Below are positions 8,924-18,339 of a DNA stretch of 64,000 nucleotides, in pieces. The DNA lies in NCBI RefSeq assembly GCF_038630985.1, contig NZ_CP152049.1, positions 1,058,001 to 1,122,000 on the forward strand, written 5' to 3'. The notes below the pieces were generated by a model. It saw nothing but the letters and a program-made list of their open reading frames with translations. It was not told the origin of the DNA and did not search any database. Position numbers and translations under genes: made by a program. This DNA is from Paenibacillus sp. FSL H8-0548. Lineage in GTDB: Bacteria > Bacillota > Bacilli > Paenibacillales > Paenibacillaceae. How positions within the stretch are numbered: position 1 is the first letter of the stretch; each line of letters opens with the position of its first letter.

Positions 8924-9021
8924 ATTTTGCACAAACATTGAACTTTACTGACCGATATTAGTTAGCGGAAAGATTGTTGTGTGTCGAGTGATTTTAATAT
9001 CAAGCATTATGTAACACTAGG

Positions 9022-9050
9022 CACTCCACACATGTGGAGTGTCTAATATT
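9022..9050. promoter_or_regulatory. Palindromic operator-like repeat, copy 1
   Basis: The palindrome CACTCCACACATGTGGAGTG is followed by TCTAATATT. The same 29 bases occur at 9766. The layout (a 9-bp-arm palindrome just before a TAATAT that could be a -10 box) resembles operator-promoters of MerR-family regulators. Confidence 0.55.
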
Positions 9051-9134
9051 GATAGTGCTGAAAGAATAGATGAGATGTGGCAGGTTGGCTCAAGGGAATT
9101 TGATATGTGGCTGCAGAAGGGAATTGGTGATTAG
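9051..9134 (+). pseudogene. Short C-terminal coding remnant
   Basis: From about 9057 a frame reads AERIDEMWQVGSREFDMW and continues to a TAG at 9132. It looks like a protein tail without its body. No family recognised. Confidence 0.3.
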
Positions 9135-9532
9135 TCACAATTTATTTTCCAAGGAACGCCAAATCGATCGACTAATATAGCATAACCTGCGGACCAAAAC
9201 GTTTCTTCAAAGGGTAAATACACTTCTCCCCCAACCGATAATGAATCGAAAATTTTTTTCGCTACTAGTTGCTCAGGGAAATTTAATATAACAAAAACAC
9301 CTTGAGGCTTTTTATAGTCTCCGTGTAATGTGTCTGCTCCAGCAAGCGTAAAATCATTAATTTGAAGAGTAGCGTGTATAATTCGATTATGCGAATCTGG
9401 AGCTACCTCTTTTGCCATAGGGGAATCCCCATACTTCAACATCGTGGCTATCTTTCCGCCCAAGATTCGTTGATATTCAAGAAAGGCTTCTTCACACTTC
9501 CCATCAAAACTTAAGTGGGGAGTTATTCTCAT
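9131..9532 (-). CDS. PhnB-like VOC family protein
   Basis: A 133-residue protein of the PhnB/3-demethylubiquinone methyltransferase-like branch of the VOC (glyoxalase) fold: ITPHLSFDGKCEEAFLEY near the start, GDSPMAKE, and the closing WSAGYAILVDRFGVPW. Such proteins are often annotated as glyoxalase or bleomycin-resistance relatives; no specific activity can be assigned. A strong AGGAGGAG-like site precedes the ATG. It lies between two copies of the same palindrome. Confidence 0.88.
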   Translation of the reverse strand: MRITPHLSFDGKCEEAFLEYQRILGGKIATMLKYGDSPMAKEVAPDSHNRIIHATLQINDFTLAGADTLHGDYKKPQGVFVILNFPEQLVAKKIFDSLSVGGEVYLPFEETFWSAGYAILVDRFGVPWKINCD

Positions 9533-9765
9533 AGTAATGCTCCTCCTTGTCTAGAAATCATAGCAGCTAAGAGCGACTACTCTTGTTGAAAATCCGTAGT
9601 TTTCAGGACTTTACTAAACCCCAATATTGGAAATATTGGTAAAGTTGATTTTTCAATTATATATGAAGAGATCATTATTATCAATTTTTGGTAGATTTCC
9701 TTGACCAAGGTAGGAGAAGTGCAACTAGCAACAAATGCCGTTTTTTTGTTTTAACTATTTTTAAA
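9533..9765. other. Intergenic region without genes
   Basis: AT-rich, with two related ATATTGG stretches at about 9624-9640 and a run of T at 9741-9747. I see no gene. Confidence 0.4.
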
Positions 9766-9794
9766 CACTCCACACATGTGGAGTGTCTAATATT
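9766..9794. promoter_or_regulatory. Palindromic operator-like repeat, copy 2
   Basis: Second copy of the CACTCCACACATGTGGAGTG palindrome with the same TCTAATATT extension. TAATAT at 9788-9793 could be the -10 box of a promoter for the VOC gene that starts at 9858. Confidence 0.55.
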
Positions 9795-9857
9795 AATGGT
9801 TCGTAACGATTGAGATGTGACATTATTACTCACACTATAAAAGAAAAGAGGAATGAA

Positions 9858-10211
9858 TTGAAGGTCAAACGAATCGTTGCCAATATAAATACGAAAGATA
9901 TCGCGGAAGCCAAACTCTTTTACCATGACGTGCTCGGTCTTGAATTGTTAATGGATCATGGATGGATTAGAACTTATGGTTCAAATGAGGAGATGAGCAT
10001 TCAAATTAGTTTTGCTTCACAAGGGGGATCGGATACAGTTACACCTGATCTATCGATTGAAGTTGATGATGTAGATGCTGCGTTTGAACGAATGAAGAAT
10101 GCCGGATTTACAATAGAATATGGGCTTGTGGACGAGCCTTGGGGCGTTCGGCGATTTTATGTTCGCGACCCTTTTGGTAAGCTTGTCAATATCCTAGCAC
10201 ATAAACATTGA
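9858..10211 (+). CDS. VOC family protein (glyoxalase/bleomycin-resistance fold)
   Basis: A 117-residue VOC protein: KVKRIVANINTKDIAEAKLFY, VLGLELLMDHGWI, and the C-terminal EPWGVRRFYVRDPFGKLVNIL that carries the usual metal-site Glu. The frame is open from 9810, but AAGAGGA at 9846-9852 supports the TTG at 9858. It may be driven from the palindrome-linked promoter just upstream. Substrate unknown. Confidence 0.87.
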   Translation: MKVKRIVANINTKDIAEAKLFYHDVLGLELLMDHGWIRTYGSNEEMSIQISFASQGGSDTVTPDLSIEVDDVDAAFERMKNAGFTIEYGLVDEPWGVRRFYVRDPFGKLVNILAHKH

Positions 10212-10334
10212 AAACGGATATGGACGGTTTTGTTGGTAGGTACGAGAGTTTTTGACGCAGGCTACCAGCATTATGTACTGTGTGTCGCTAGTTAGTAATT
10301 AGCATTTTAAGAGCCGCATTTATCCGCCAGTAAA

Positions 10335-10361
10335 AGCCCGAACTTATTCTACGCTCGGGCT
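10335..10361 (-). terminator. Likely bidirectional terminator
   Basis: AGCCCGA and TCGGGCT form a 7-bp stem, flanked by A residues on one side. It lies between convergent genes ending at 10211 and 10394. Confidence 0.45.
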
Positions 10362-10393
10362 CTTATACTCATACACTATGGGAGAAGGAGGAT

Positions 10394-10696
10394 CTAGACG
10401 CGTCCTTTAGTGATTTCAGTAAGCTTGGAATTGATAGCAAAGATTTTTGCGTTGACATTTGTTATGCCAAAGCCAGCTAATCTGCTCATGTGCATAACAT
10501 AATATTTTTCAGCCGTTTCTTTTGTTTCGAACAAATAAATTCCACCGGCTTCATTTGTTTCGGAACTTTCTGTCCAAATTTTCCACATGAAGCCATCTTC
10601 TTCGTTGATACTTTTTGCTAAATCAGAAAACTCCTCTGCCATTTCGTCTCCGAACGGTCCATTCATTTTAAAATTCACTTGTAATACGTACGCCAT
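10394..10696 (-). CDS. YdhR-like putative monooxygenase
   Basis: A protein of about 100 aa matching the YdhR dimeric alpha-beta barrel family: QVNFKMNGPFGDEM, INEEDGFMWKIWTE, and AGGIYLFETKETAEKY. AAGGAGAG upstream favours the ATG at 10696 over the GTG at 10705. It follows the DsbA-like gene on the same strand with a 19-base gap, so the two are probably co-transcribed. Confidence 0.83.
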   Translation of the reverse strand: MAYVLQVNFKMNGPFGDEMAEEFSDLAKSINEEDGFMWKIWTESSETNEAGGIYLFETKETAEKYYVMHMSRLAGFGITNVNAKIFAINSKLTEITKGRV

Positions 10697-10715
10697 GATG
10701 GTCACTCTCCTTAGT

Positions 10716-11648
10716 TCAGTTAGTAGTAGTAGTAATGTACAATTCCCCTAAAATTTCGTTCACTTGATAACGATCTGTTGGAAGTTCTTGTTCAATAAAA
10801 GATTTAATATCTGATTGTTCAACATCATACATTACTTCAATTTCTTTGGAGAAAAGAAGTTTTTCTTTTTCAAACAAGCTTGAAAGGGAAGGAATAGGCT
10901 TCGCTTGTAATTCTTCGAGATTTAGAACTTTTTTCAAACCGTTGACATAGTATTCCAACGAACGGCTGCCAACAATTTTTACGCCGTTATTTTCCGTATT
11001 GGTCATAACAATGGTCGGGAAACCTCTGACACCCAAGCTTCTAACTTGATCAAAATCTTCATGTAACAATTGAAGACCGACCTGTTGTTCAGCTTCGTTT
11101 ATAACAGCTTTTCCATCAAGGCCGAGTTTATTTACGATTTCAATCATAACCGATTTTTCTGCAATATTTTGATTGAATGCGAACAGTGCTTCTCTGGAAC
11201 GGCGCAAATATTCTGCTGCTGTTGCATCTGTATAATTTTTTTGAATCACCTTAAATACGCGAGAGGGCGGGTAGGAGGATTGAACCGGATTATCAATCAT
11301 TAAAGACCCATCAATGGGCATTCTTGAATATTCTCCAACTTCTCTCCAATGAACAGCCACATCGGCTGGTTTATGAATTCCGTTAGCAGGATCGATTGGT
11401 CCGTCATGCCACTTTTCCAGCAAACCGCCCATAATCGTATGAAAGTTAAAATAATGCCCATACTGCTCTACAAAACGACGAAGAACAGGTTCAAGTGCCC
11501 AGCAATGCGAACAAATAGGATCGGTCACATAATAAAGATTAACCGCTTTTGAGGACTGATTAAACTCAATAATCTCCATATCCTCTTCTCCAGCTACTCC
11601 GCATACACCTGTTTTTAGATCACAAACCATATTATTATTGTTCGACAT
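10716..11648 (-). CDS. DsbA-family thioredoxin-fold protein, SpxH/FrnE-like
   Basis: A 310-residue protein with a thioredoxin fold carrying a CSHC motif at residues 46-49 (DPICSHCWALEP), an inserted helical domain and the cis-Pro motif RGFPTIV. The DPxCxxCWALEP context and length resemble SpxH (YjbH), the adaptor that feeds Spx to ClpXP, and FrnE-type oxidoreductases. The frame runs up to 11933, but GAGGAAAA precedes the ATG at 11648, and the extra 95 residues are not family-like. A second pair of Cys (VCDLKTGVC) sits at the N-terminus. Role in thiol stress is likely but not proven. Confidence 0.83.
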   Translation of the reverse strand: MSNNNNMVCDLKTGVCGVAGEEDMEIIEFNQSSKAVNLYYVTDPICSHCWALEPVLRRFVEQYGHYFNFHTIMGGLLEKWHDGPIDPANGIHKPADVAVHWREVGEYSRMPIDGSLMIDNPVQSSYPPSRVFKVIQKNYTDATAAEYLRRSREALFAFNQNIAEKSVMIEIVNKLGLDGKAVINEAEQQVGLQLLHEDFDQVRSLGVRGFPTIVMTNTENNGVKIVGSRSLEYYVNGLKKVLNLEELQAKPIPSLSSLFEKEKLLFSKEIEVMYDVEQSDIKSFIEQELPTDRYQVNEILGELYITTTTN

Positions 11649-11805
11649 TATATTTTCCTCATTTCTATTCAAAGACGAATCCATATTTATTTGCTTACCA
11701 TTGAATTTTAAATCATAATAAAAATCATCGACACCAATAGTTCTGCGGATTTGTCGTTTATACAACACATTTGAGAACCTGTTGGAAAAGTAGGAGGTTA
11801 ACAAA

Positions 11806-12366
11806 ATGACCGAATCAAAGACGGACCCCCGAGTTCTACGTACCCGCAAATTAATTATGGATTCTTTCATTGAACTTTCAGGGAAAAAGGAATTTAAGGA
11901 TATTACTATAAAGGATATAACTACAGAAGCCATGATTAATCGTGCAACTTTTTATTATCATTTTGAAGATATATATGATTTATTGGAAAAGGTACTGTCA
12001 GTAGTCTTGTTAGTTAATTTGAATTCTGATCTCTATCAAAATGACGAACTAAATGAAGAAGCCTTTGTCCGTATTTTTGAAGCGATAACAAATTTCCAAA
12101 AGTCATTATCCAGTCGCTGCCATAGAGGTTACGAGGATACCATTGCCCGTATTATTAGGGAACAGCTCCAAATTATTTTTCACAAAATGTTATTAAAGCA
12201 GCATAAAACCGAAGAGGAAGAAGCTCTAAAGCTTACAGCTGTCCTATTAAGCTGGGGAATTTACGGGGCTTCTGTAGAATGGAGAAGAGATAGCCATAAG
12301 ATATCACCGGGAGAATTTATCAAATTAGCGATTCCTTATATACGGACTGGAATCGATAGAATTTAA
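11806..12366 (+). CDS. TetR/AcrR-family transcriptional regulator
   Basis: A 186-residue protein with an N-terminal TetR helix-turn-helix (about 14-60: FKDITIKDITTEAMINRATFYYHF) and a variable ligand-binding part. It is divergent from the DsbA-like/YdhR-like pair with 157 bp between, so it probably represses them. Inducer unknown. Confidence 0.92.
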   Translation: MTESKTDPRVLRTRKLIMDSFIELSGKKEFKDITIKDITTEAMINRATFYYHFEDIYDLLEKVLSVVLLVNLNSDLYQNDELNEEAFVRIFEAITNFQKSLSSRCHRGYEDTIARIIREQLQIIFHKMLLKQHKTEEEEALKLTAVLLSWGIYGASVEWRRDSHKISPGEFIKLAIPYIRTGIDRI

Positions 12367-12402
12367 GGGGCATTTGTCTTTCAAGCTCTTTTAAAAGGAC
12401 GC

Positions 12403-13785
12403 TCACTCCTGCAATTGCCCCGTTTCCCGGCGTCGCCGACTCATGAATACTAAAGACAATGCAATTACCGTGAGGATAATCCCAAGCACTTGAAATCCCT
12501 CGAAGCTGAACTTGCCTCCCATTACGATACCGATCAACAAGGAAGAGAGTATGGTTCCCAAGTATCTTGATGTGTTAAATAGTCCGGAGGCTACACCGAT
12601 TATTTCCTTTGGAGCACTTTGGAACAAGGCTGCTTGCATACCTACACTGTTTAACCCATTGCTAATACCGAATGCAGCCAAAGCCAAGCACACGCTGATA
12701 ACTGGTGATGCTTGATTCAATGTGACGAGCCAGAGCGACCCAAACGTCATCAGAATTGCAGACACCAGCAGTGCTGGCCGGGGTCCTGATTTATCGATCC
12801 ATCGTCCTGCAATTGGAGAAGCAACTAGCGAGCACAAGCCTAAGCTTAGCATGAGAATCCCTGTTTGGAACTCGCTAACCTGACGTACCATTTGCAAGTA
12901 GGACGGTAGTCCGAAAAAGAGTGAGTAATAAAGTACGTTAACGAGCATGAACTCCACATTAACCCAAGTCATCGCAGGATATTTGGCGAATGTGCGCAAA
13001 GGAATAAAGGGTGACGCCGCTTTTAACTCATGTTTTACGAATGCCCCCAGCAGAGCGAGGCCTACCAGCAAGGCAATGACATTTTCTGATGAGATATGCC
13101 CAGATGATTTTGCCGAGAGTAAGCCAAGGAGCAGGGCAACCAGCCCTACTGTGAAGAGCAGAATCCCTAACGCATCAATTAAATCAAACCATTTACGAAA
13201 GGACATGCCCTGAGCAACGGATGCTGACGGTTCGTCCTTAGGAATATTCCTCCAACATAATAGAAAGCTCACCACCACAAACGGAATATTGACGAAAAAG
13301 ATAGCAGGCCAGCCCCACCAGTGAATGATGACCCCGCCAATAAAGGGTCCAATGGCTGCTGCTCCGGACAGGAATATGGACAAAACAGACAGAGCGGTCG
13401 CTTGTTTCTCCGTAATATGAATTCGCACAATCGCCATTCCAACCGCAACCATCATGCTTGTTCCAATGGCTTGCACAATGCGGAACACGATGAGCCACCC
13501 GAAGCTTGGTGATAATGGAGCTAATAATGAAGCAATGAAGGCGACGACAAGCCCAGCAAGAAATATTTTCCTGCGACCGAATAAATCGCTGGCCTTTCCC
13601 ATGACAGGCTGAGCGATGCTGCTTGCAATGTAGAAAGAAAAAATAATCCAGGAAACACCTGTAAAGTCTAGTTGGAATACATTTTGCAGTCTTGGAATAG
13701 CAACAGACACCATTGAAGAATTTAATGGGTTCAATAGAATTCCTAGACCAACTGAAATCATTAACCACCTGCTGCGAGCACTCAT
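12403..13785 (-). CDS. MFS multidrug-type efflux transporter (DHA2-like)
   Basis: A protein of 460 aa with many transmembrane segments. The segment 1 region reads GLGILLNPLNSSMVSVAIPRL and the motif A loop GKASDLFGRRKI; motif C-like glycines are in FLSGAAAIGPFIGG. This fits drug:H+ antiporters. The frame is open to 13818, but AAGGGGAGA lies six bases before the ATG at 13785 (MSARSRW). It is divergent from the LysR regulator gene, its likely controller. Confidence 0.9.
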   Translation of the reverse strand: MSARSRWLMISVGLGILLNPLNSSMVSVAIPRLQNVFQLDFTGVSWIIFSFYIASSIAQPVMGKASDLFGRRKIFLAGLVVAFIASLLAPLSPSFGWLIVFRIVQAIGTSMMVAVGMAIVRIHITEKQATALSVLSIFLSGAAAIGPFIGGVIIHWWGWPAIFFVNIPFVVVSFLLCWRNIPKDEPSASVAQGMSFRKWFDLIDALGILLFTVGLVALLLGLLSAKSSGHISSENVIALLVGLALLGAFVKHELKAASPFIPLRTFAKYPAMTWVNVEFMLVNVLYYSLFFGLPSYLQMVRQVSEFQTGILMLSLGLCSLVASPIAGRWIDKSGPRPALLVSAILMTFGSLWLVTLNQASPVISVCLALAAFGISNGLNSVGMQAALFQSAPKEIIGVASGLFNTSRYLGTILSSLLIGIVMGGKFSFEGFQVLGIILTVIALSLVFMSRRRRETGQLQE

Positions 13786-13899
13786 TTTCGGTCTCCCCTT
13801 AAAGCGTATTAATGCCATCGTACTTGAAATTGCTTATTCATTCCAACGCATTTGATGGTATGATCACATTGACTAGAAGGAATGAATGGACGGTGCGAA

Positions 13900-14787
13900 A
13901 TGGAACTTCTTCAACTGCAATATTTTCTCGTGGTAGCTCGTTTGGAGCATATGACCGAAGCAGCACGAAATCTACATGTTACTCAATCGTCGTTAAGCAA
14001 AACGATTGGGCGTCTGGAGGAGGACCTAGGAGTCCCTTTATTCGATCGAATAGGGAGAAAGCTGCGATTGAATGAGTTCGGAAGCAGCTTCCTTCTCCGT
14101 GCAGAAAGGGCTTTGTTTGAATTGGAACAGGGGAAGCAGGAGCTTCGCGATTTATCCAGCCCGGAACATAGCACACTCAAATTGGCGGTGACCACCGCAA
14201 GCACATTGCCCAATATTCTTCGAGAGTTTCGGAAAAAGCGTCCCCATATTCAATTTCATGTGCAAATGCTGACCACGCAGGAAATGGTTACGCTTCTTCA
14301 TAGAGGAGAGGTCGATTTTTGCTTGTCCTCACCTCCTATAGAAGGGGATGACATCGAATGTCAAATCGTGTTTATCGACCCGATTCTTGTAGCTGTTCCA
14401 ATGGGACATCGGCTGGCAGATCGAAGCAGCATATCCTTGATAGAGCTAAAGGATGAATGGTTTGTCGGTGTAAAGAAAGGCTACGGTACTCGTGATTTGA
14501 TTGACTCTGTATGCAAATCGGTTGGATTTGTACCTAAATATGTGTATGAGGGGGATGAACCTGCAAGGCTTAGCTCTCTTGTGGAAGCCGAAATTGGCAT
14601 AGCCTTCATGCCAAGCACGGCAAGGAATTCACAGGAACATATCAAATATGTCCAAGTAGAGGATCAAGAACTGGTACGGGAGATCGCTTTATTATGGCAC
14701 AGGAGTCGGTACATTTCACGGGCTGCTCAGGAATTCCGTGAGGTAGTTGTAGATTATTTTGGAGAGATATCCAAACAGACCATTTAA
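13900..14787 (+). CDS. LysR-family transcriptional regulator
   Basis: A 295-residue LysR protein beginning MELLQLQYFLVVARL, with the winged helix at about 2-60 (EAARNLHVTQSSLSKTI) and a periplasmic-binding-like effector domain. An upstream in-frame ATG at 13882 is too close to the AGAAGG site; the family start is MELLQL. It is divergent from the MFS gene and most likely regulates it. Confidence 0.92.
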   Translation: MELLQLQYFLVVARLEHMTEAARNLHVTQSSLSKTIGRLEEDLGVPLFDRIGRKLRLNEFGSSFLLRAERALFELEQGKQELRDLSSPEHSTLKLAVTTASTLPNILREFRKKRPHIQFHVQMLTTQEMVTLLHRGEVDFCLSSPPIEGDDIECQIVFIDPILVAVPMGHRLADRSSISLIELKDEWFVGVKKGYGTRDLIDSVCKSVGFVPKYVYEGDEPARLSSLVEAEIGIAFMPSTARNSQEHIKYVQVEDQELVREIALLWHRSRYISRAAQEFREVVVDYFGEISKQTI

Positions 14788-14788
14788 T

Positions 14789-14820
14789 TAAGCAGCGGGC
14801 GAAAGCCTGCTTCTTTTTTT
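14789..14820 (+). terminator. Intrinsic terminator after LysR gene
   Basis: AAGCAG and GGC arms pair with GCCTGCTT around a GAAA loop with a small bulge, followed by seven T. Confidence 0.75.
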
Positions 14821-14975
14821 TGACAATATACCTATATGGGGCGGCCATAGACCAGTCGTCCAAAGCAGCCCACCCTGAGAATACTGCAAAAATAATTTTA
14901 AAGCTGCATAAATCGTTGGATGCTTTATGATGTTAAATTGTCGATAATTGGCTTACTACCTCATTAGAGCTCATT

Positions 14976-15171
14976 TATATAAGTTGAACTTAAAAAATGA
15001 AGATTTAGCGAAGCGAGAAGATCGTTCTGGAGAAACGAAGTGTTCGCCTTTGCAGCCTTATTCTCACCTTTAAATGTCTTAGGAAATCAAAGAATCTGGC
15101 TGCAACAGCGATCGTAAGAATGATCTACTCGCGTAGCGACCAAAACGTAAATCTCTAGTTCAACTTATATA
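14976..15171. repeat. MITE-like foldback repeat
   Basis: The element is bounded by a perfect 15-bp inverted repeat, TATATAAGTTGAACT (14976-14990) and its complement (15157-15171). The interior is also an imperfect palindrome: GAAGATTTAGCG near the left matches the complement of CGTAAATCTC on the right, and TGCAGCC (15051-15057) matches GGCTGCA (15101-15107). It has no ORF. The ends sit in TATA/ATAT sequence, so a TA-type target duplication is possible but cannot be told apart. It lies directly before the sugar ABC operon and supplies its upstream leader. Confidence 0.7.
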
Positions 15172-15194
15172 CAAAACAAAGGAGTTGCATAGCC

Positions 15195-16073
15195 ATGAAA
15201 ACTTGGAAGGAAACAGCAACGGGATATATTTTTATCGGACCCATGATGCTAGGGGTGGTGGTGCTTACCATTATTCCGTTGATCGCTACAATTCTGCTAA
15301 GTTTAGTGGATTGGAACTTTGTAAGCGGGCTGAACCAAATGAAGTTTGTCGGTCTGAACAATTTTAGTAGATTGTTTAATGACGATACATTCTTTACAGC
15401 ATTTAAAAATAATATACTGCTTCTTATCGTCGTGCCTGTCACGATGCTGTTTTCTCTACTCATTGCGATTGTGTTGAACAAAAAAGTGTTTTTTAAAGAT
15501 GGCTTTAAAGTGATTTACTTTATGCCGTATATTTCCAGCATCGTTGCTGTAGCTGCCGTATGGAGAGTATTAATGCACCCTACGTACGGTCCAATTAATG
15601 AATTTCTTAAATCCATCGGTATGGATAACCCGCCTAAATGGTTGGCTGACTCTGATTTCGCCTTATTATCGGTCATGATCATTATGGTGTGGGTTCAAAT
15701 CGGTTATAACCTGATCATCTATATCGCAGCGCTTCAAAATATCCCGAAGGATCTATATGAAGCGGCGGATATTGACGGTGCCAGTGCATGGGCGCAGTTC
15801 CGCAACGTTACTGTCCCTACACTCTCGCCGACATCGTTTTTTCTACTCGTCACCGGCGTGATCAGTTCGTTTAAAGCATTTGACCTCATAGCCGTTCTAA
15901 CTCAGGGAGGACCAGCCGATTCCACCTCGGTAATCGTTTATTACTTGTATGAAACGGCGTTTATTAATTTGAGATCAGGCTACTCGTCCGCGATGGCTGT
16001 GATATTGCTGGCTTTTGTTCTTCTTTTGACAGTCCTTCAATGGCTCGGTCAAAAAAAATGGGTTAATTATTAA
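15195..16073 (+). CDS. Carbohydrate ABC transporter permease (UgpA/MsmF type)
   Basis: A 292-residue inner-membrane permease with six hydrophobic segments and the EAA loop EAADIDGASAWAQFRNVTVPTL that docks the ATPase. GTTGCAT-spaced AAGGAG precedes the ATG. It forms an operon with the second permease (18-bp gap) and the receptor. No ATPase gene is present; a shared MsmK-type ATPase is expected elsewhere. Confidence 0.93.
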   Translation: MKTWKETATGYIFIGPMMLGVVVLTIIPLIATILLSLVDWNFVSGLNQMKFVGLNNFSRLFNDDTFFTAFKNNILLLIVVPVTMLFSLLIAIVLNKKVFFKDGFKVIYFMPYISSIVAVAAVWRVLMHPTYGPINEFLKSIGMDNPPKWLADSDFALLSVMIIMVWVQIGYNLIIYIAALQNIPKDLYEAADIDGASAWAQFRNVTVPTLSPTSFFLLVTGVISSFKAFDLIAVLTQGGPADSTSVIVYYLYETAFINLRSGYSSAMAVILLAFVLLLTVLQWLGQKKWVNY

Positions 16074-16091
16074 AAAAAGGGGGACCATTTC

Positions 16092-16922
16092 ATGCGATCA
16101 GATAAACTATCAAAGATTGTCGTCACCATTATCATGGGGGGCATCGGGATCTTTTTCCTAATGCCGTTTCTATGGATGGTTTCCGCCTCGCTGAAGCCGG
16201 AAATGGACGTATTCAACTACCCGATTGAGTTGATTCCAACAACTTGGCGTGCCATAGAAAACTATACGGAGGTATGGGCGGGTGAGTTTTCGTTTGCTCT
16301 CTATTACTGGAATTCGATCAAGGTTACATTGTTGACAACGGTGACCTCCGTCATTGTATCCTCCATGGCGGGTTATGGATTCTCTAAAATTGCTTTCAAG
16401 GGAAGAGAGAAAACATTTCTTGTTGTATTGATCACTTATATGGTGCCGCATCAAGCCTTTCTTGTTCCACAATTTATTATGTACCGCTGGTTCGGACTCT
16501 TCGACATGCATCTGGGACTGATCCTCCTAGGAAGCTTCAGCGTTATCGGGACCTTCTTGCTTCGCCAGTTTTTTATGGGCATTCATAATGAATATATCGA
16601 ATCAGCACGGATCGATGGAGCGGGACACTTCCGGATTTTCTTCAGTATTGCAATGCCGCTTGTCCGACCTGCGATTGCCACGTATGCAATCCTGCGCTTT
16701 ATCTGGACTTGGAATGATTACCAAAATCCACTCATATTTTTGCGGTCGGAAAGCCTATTTACGATACAGCTTGGGATTCGGAAATTCGCAGACATTAACG
16801 GTGAATTCTATTCACTAATTATGGCTGGAGCCGTATCGGCCATTTTGCCTCTGCTCATTATATTTATTATCGGTCAGAAGAATGTCATTGAGGGTATTGC
16901 TGCGGGAGGTGTTAAAGGATAA
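16092..16922 (+). CDS. Carbohydrate ABC transporter permease (UgpE/MsmG type)
   Basis: A 276-residue permease, partner of the upstream one, with six segments and the EAA loop ESARIDGAGHFRIFFSIAMPLV. The C-terminal ...IEGIAAGGVKG is the usual ending of this group. Ribosome site AAAGGGGGA at 16077-16085. Confidence 0.93.
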   Translation: MRSDKLSKIVVTIIMGGIGIFFLMPFLWMVSASLKPEMDVFNYPIELIPTTWRAIENYTEVWAGEFSFALYYWNSIKVTLLTTVTSVIVSSMAGYGFSKIAFKGREKTFLVVLITYMVPHQAFLVPQFIMYRWFGLFDMHLGLILLGSFSVIGTFLLRQFFMGIHNEYIESARIDGAGHFRIFFSIAMPLVRPAIATYAILRFIWTWNDYQNPLIFLRSESLFTIQLGIRKFADINGEFYSLIMAGAVSAILPLLIIFIIGQKNVIEGIAAGGVKG

Positions 16923-17001
16923 AAGACAGCAGTTTGAAGGAACCAGATTGATAAGTGGATGAATTCGTATTATTAAAATCAAACAAAAGGGGAACAAAAC
17001 G

Positions 17002-18330
17002 ATGAAACATTGGTCTTATATTCTTACTTCAATTGCATTAATTGTAGGTCTGCTTAGCGGATGTGGTGCTCAGAAGGAGAAGCAGTCAACTCCCGACAAT
17101 AGCACCAATCAGACTACATTAAAACTTCACTTCTGGTACAATGAAGATCAAGACAATTGGAAAACGGTCTATAGCGAGTTCCAAAAAAAATATCCAAACA
17201 TTAAGATCGAAGCCGTAACCGCTGGAGACAACAATGCGAATGAATATCTGAAAAGGCTTGATCTTGCCTCCGCATCCGGCGATCAGATTGATATCATGAT
17301 GTTCTCCAATGCAACCTATTACGCTCAGCGTGCTACAGCCAATATGCTCGAGCCGCTTAACGATTACATCGCAAAAGATGGCTTTAATATGCAAGACGAA
17401 TACTATATGGATACGACCTATGGGGATACCATCTACGGTCTGCCTGCCAAGAAAAATATTTACTTTGTGATGATGAACAAAAATCACCTGGATGAGGCCG
17501 GGCTTTCAGTTCCTAAAGATTGGACCTGGGACGAATTCCTTGATTACTCGAAAAAGCTGACCAAAGGCGAGGGAGCGAGCAAAAGGTATGGATCGTACTT
17601 TCATACGTTCTCCCAATACTATCACTTGGCTTTGAGCAATCAGCCGGATGATTACTACCTTGTTAAGTCCGATGGCAAAACACTGAATATCGATAATTCG
17701 CTAGTCAGACGTTCGCTAGATATCCGCAAGCAAGCGGAGATGGTGGACAAATCGGCAACGCCGTATTCAGAAACGATGAGCCAAAAGCTGAATTACAGGC
17801 CACAATATTTTGGTGAAAAAACAAGTATGATTGTTACGGGCGATTTCATGATTCCTGAAGCTGGCGGATCTGATAAAGTACCGGCTAACTTCCAGACTGT
17901 ATTCGCTCCTTATCCTAAAGTAAACGAAGCGGATCCAATATCAACTATCACTGCCGGAGATATCATGGGTGTATCCTCGAAATCAAAGCATAAGCAGGAA
18001 GCCTATGACTTCGTACGGTGGTATACAACGGAAGGAATTCAGTACCAAGGTAAATATATGTCGGCATGGAAGAAAGCAGATTTAAACAAAGTTATTGATA
18101 CTTTGATTGCTTCTTCGAAAACACCAGATATGATCGACAGAGAATCTTTAATGTACACGATGACGAATAGCATTCCGCAGCAATACAACATTCCAGCACC
18201 AATTAACGAAGAACTCGAAAATGCTTACAAGAAAGAAGTTGAAAAGTTCTTACTTGGAGAAACAGATGTGGACACTACCATTAATTCAGCGGTTCAAAAA
18301 GGGCAAGAAATTATAAAGAATAGCCAATAA
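17002..18330 (+). CDS. Sugar-binding lipoprotein of ABC importer
   Basis: A 442-residue type-1 solute-binding protein. A lipoprotein signal (about 1-21) ends in the lipobox LSGC with Cys at about 21. The mature part begins with the family pattern LKLHFWYNEDQDNWKTVYSEFQKKYPNIKIE. It captures an oligosaccharide or sugar derivative for the two permeases. The ligand cannot be read from sequence. Confidence 0.93.
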   Translation: MKHWSYILTSIALIVGLLSGCGAQKEKQSTPDNSTNQTTLKLHFWYNEDQDNWKTVYSEFQKKYPNIKIEAVTAGDNNANEYLKRLDLASASGDQIDIMMFSNATYYAQRATANMLEPLNDYIAKDGFNMQDEYYMDTTYGDTIYGLPAKKNIYFVMMNKNHLDEAGLSVPKDWTWDEFLDYSKKLTKGEGASKRYGSYFHTFSQYYHLALSNQPDDYYLVKSDGKTLNIDNSLVRRSLDIRKQAEMVDKSATPYSETMSQKLNYRPQYFGEKTSMIVTGDFMIPEAGGSDKVPANFQTVFAPYPKVNEADPISTITAGDIMGVSSKSKHKQEAYDFVRWYTTEGIQYQGKYMSAWKKADLNKVIDTLIASSKTPDMIDRESLMYTMTNSIPQQYNIPAPINEELENAYKKEVEKFLLGETDVDTTINSAVQKGQEIIKNSQ

Positions 18331-18339
18331 AACTTCAAA

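Noticed and set aside
11649-11933. N-terminal 95-residue extension of the DsbA-like protein
   Set aside because: It overlaps the TetR gene promoter and start, has no family character, and a good ribosome site supports the internal ATG at 11648.
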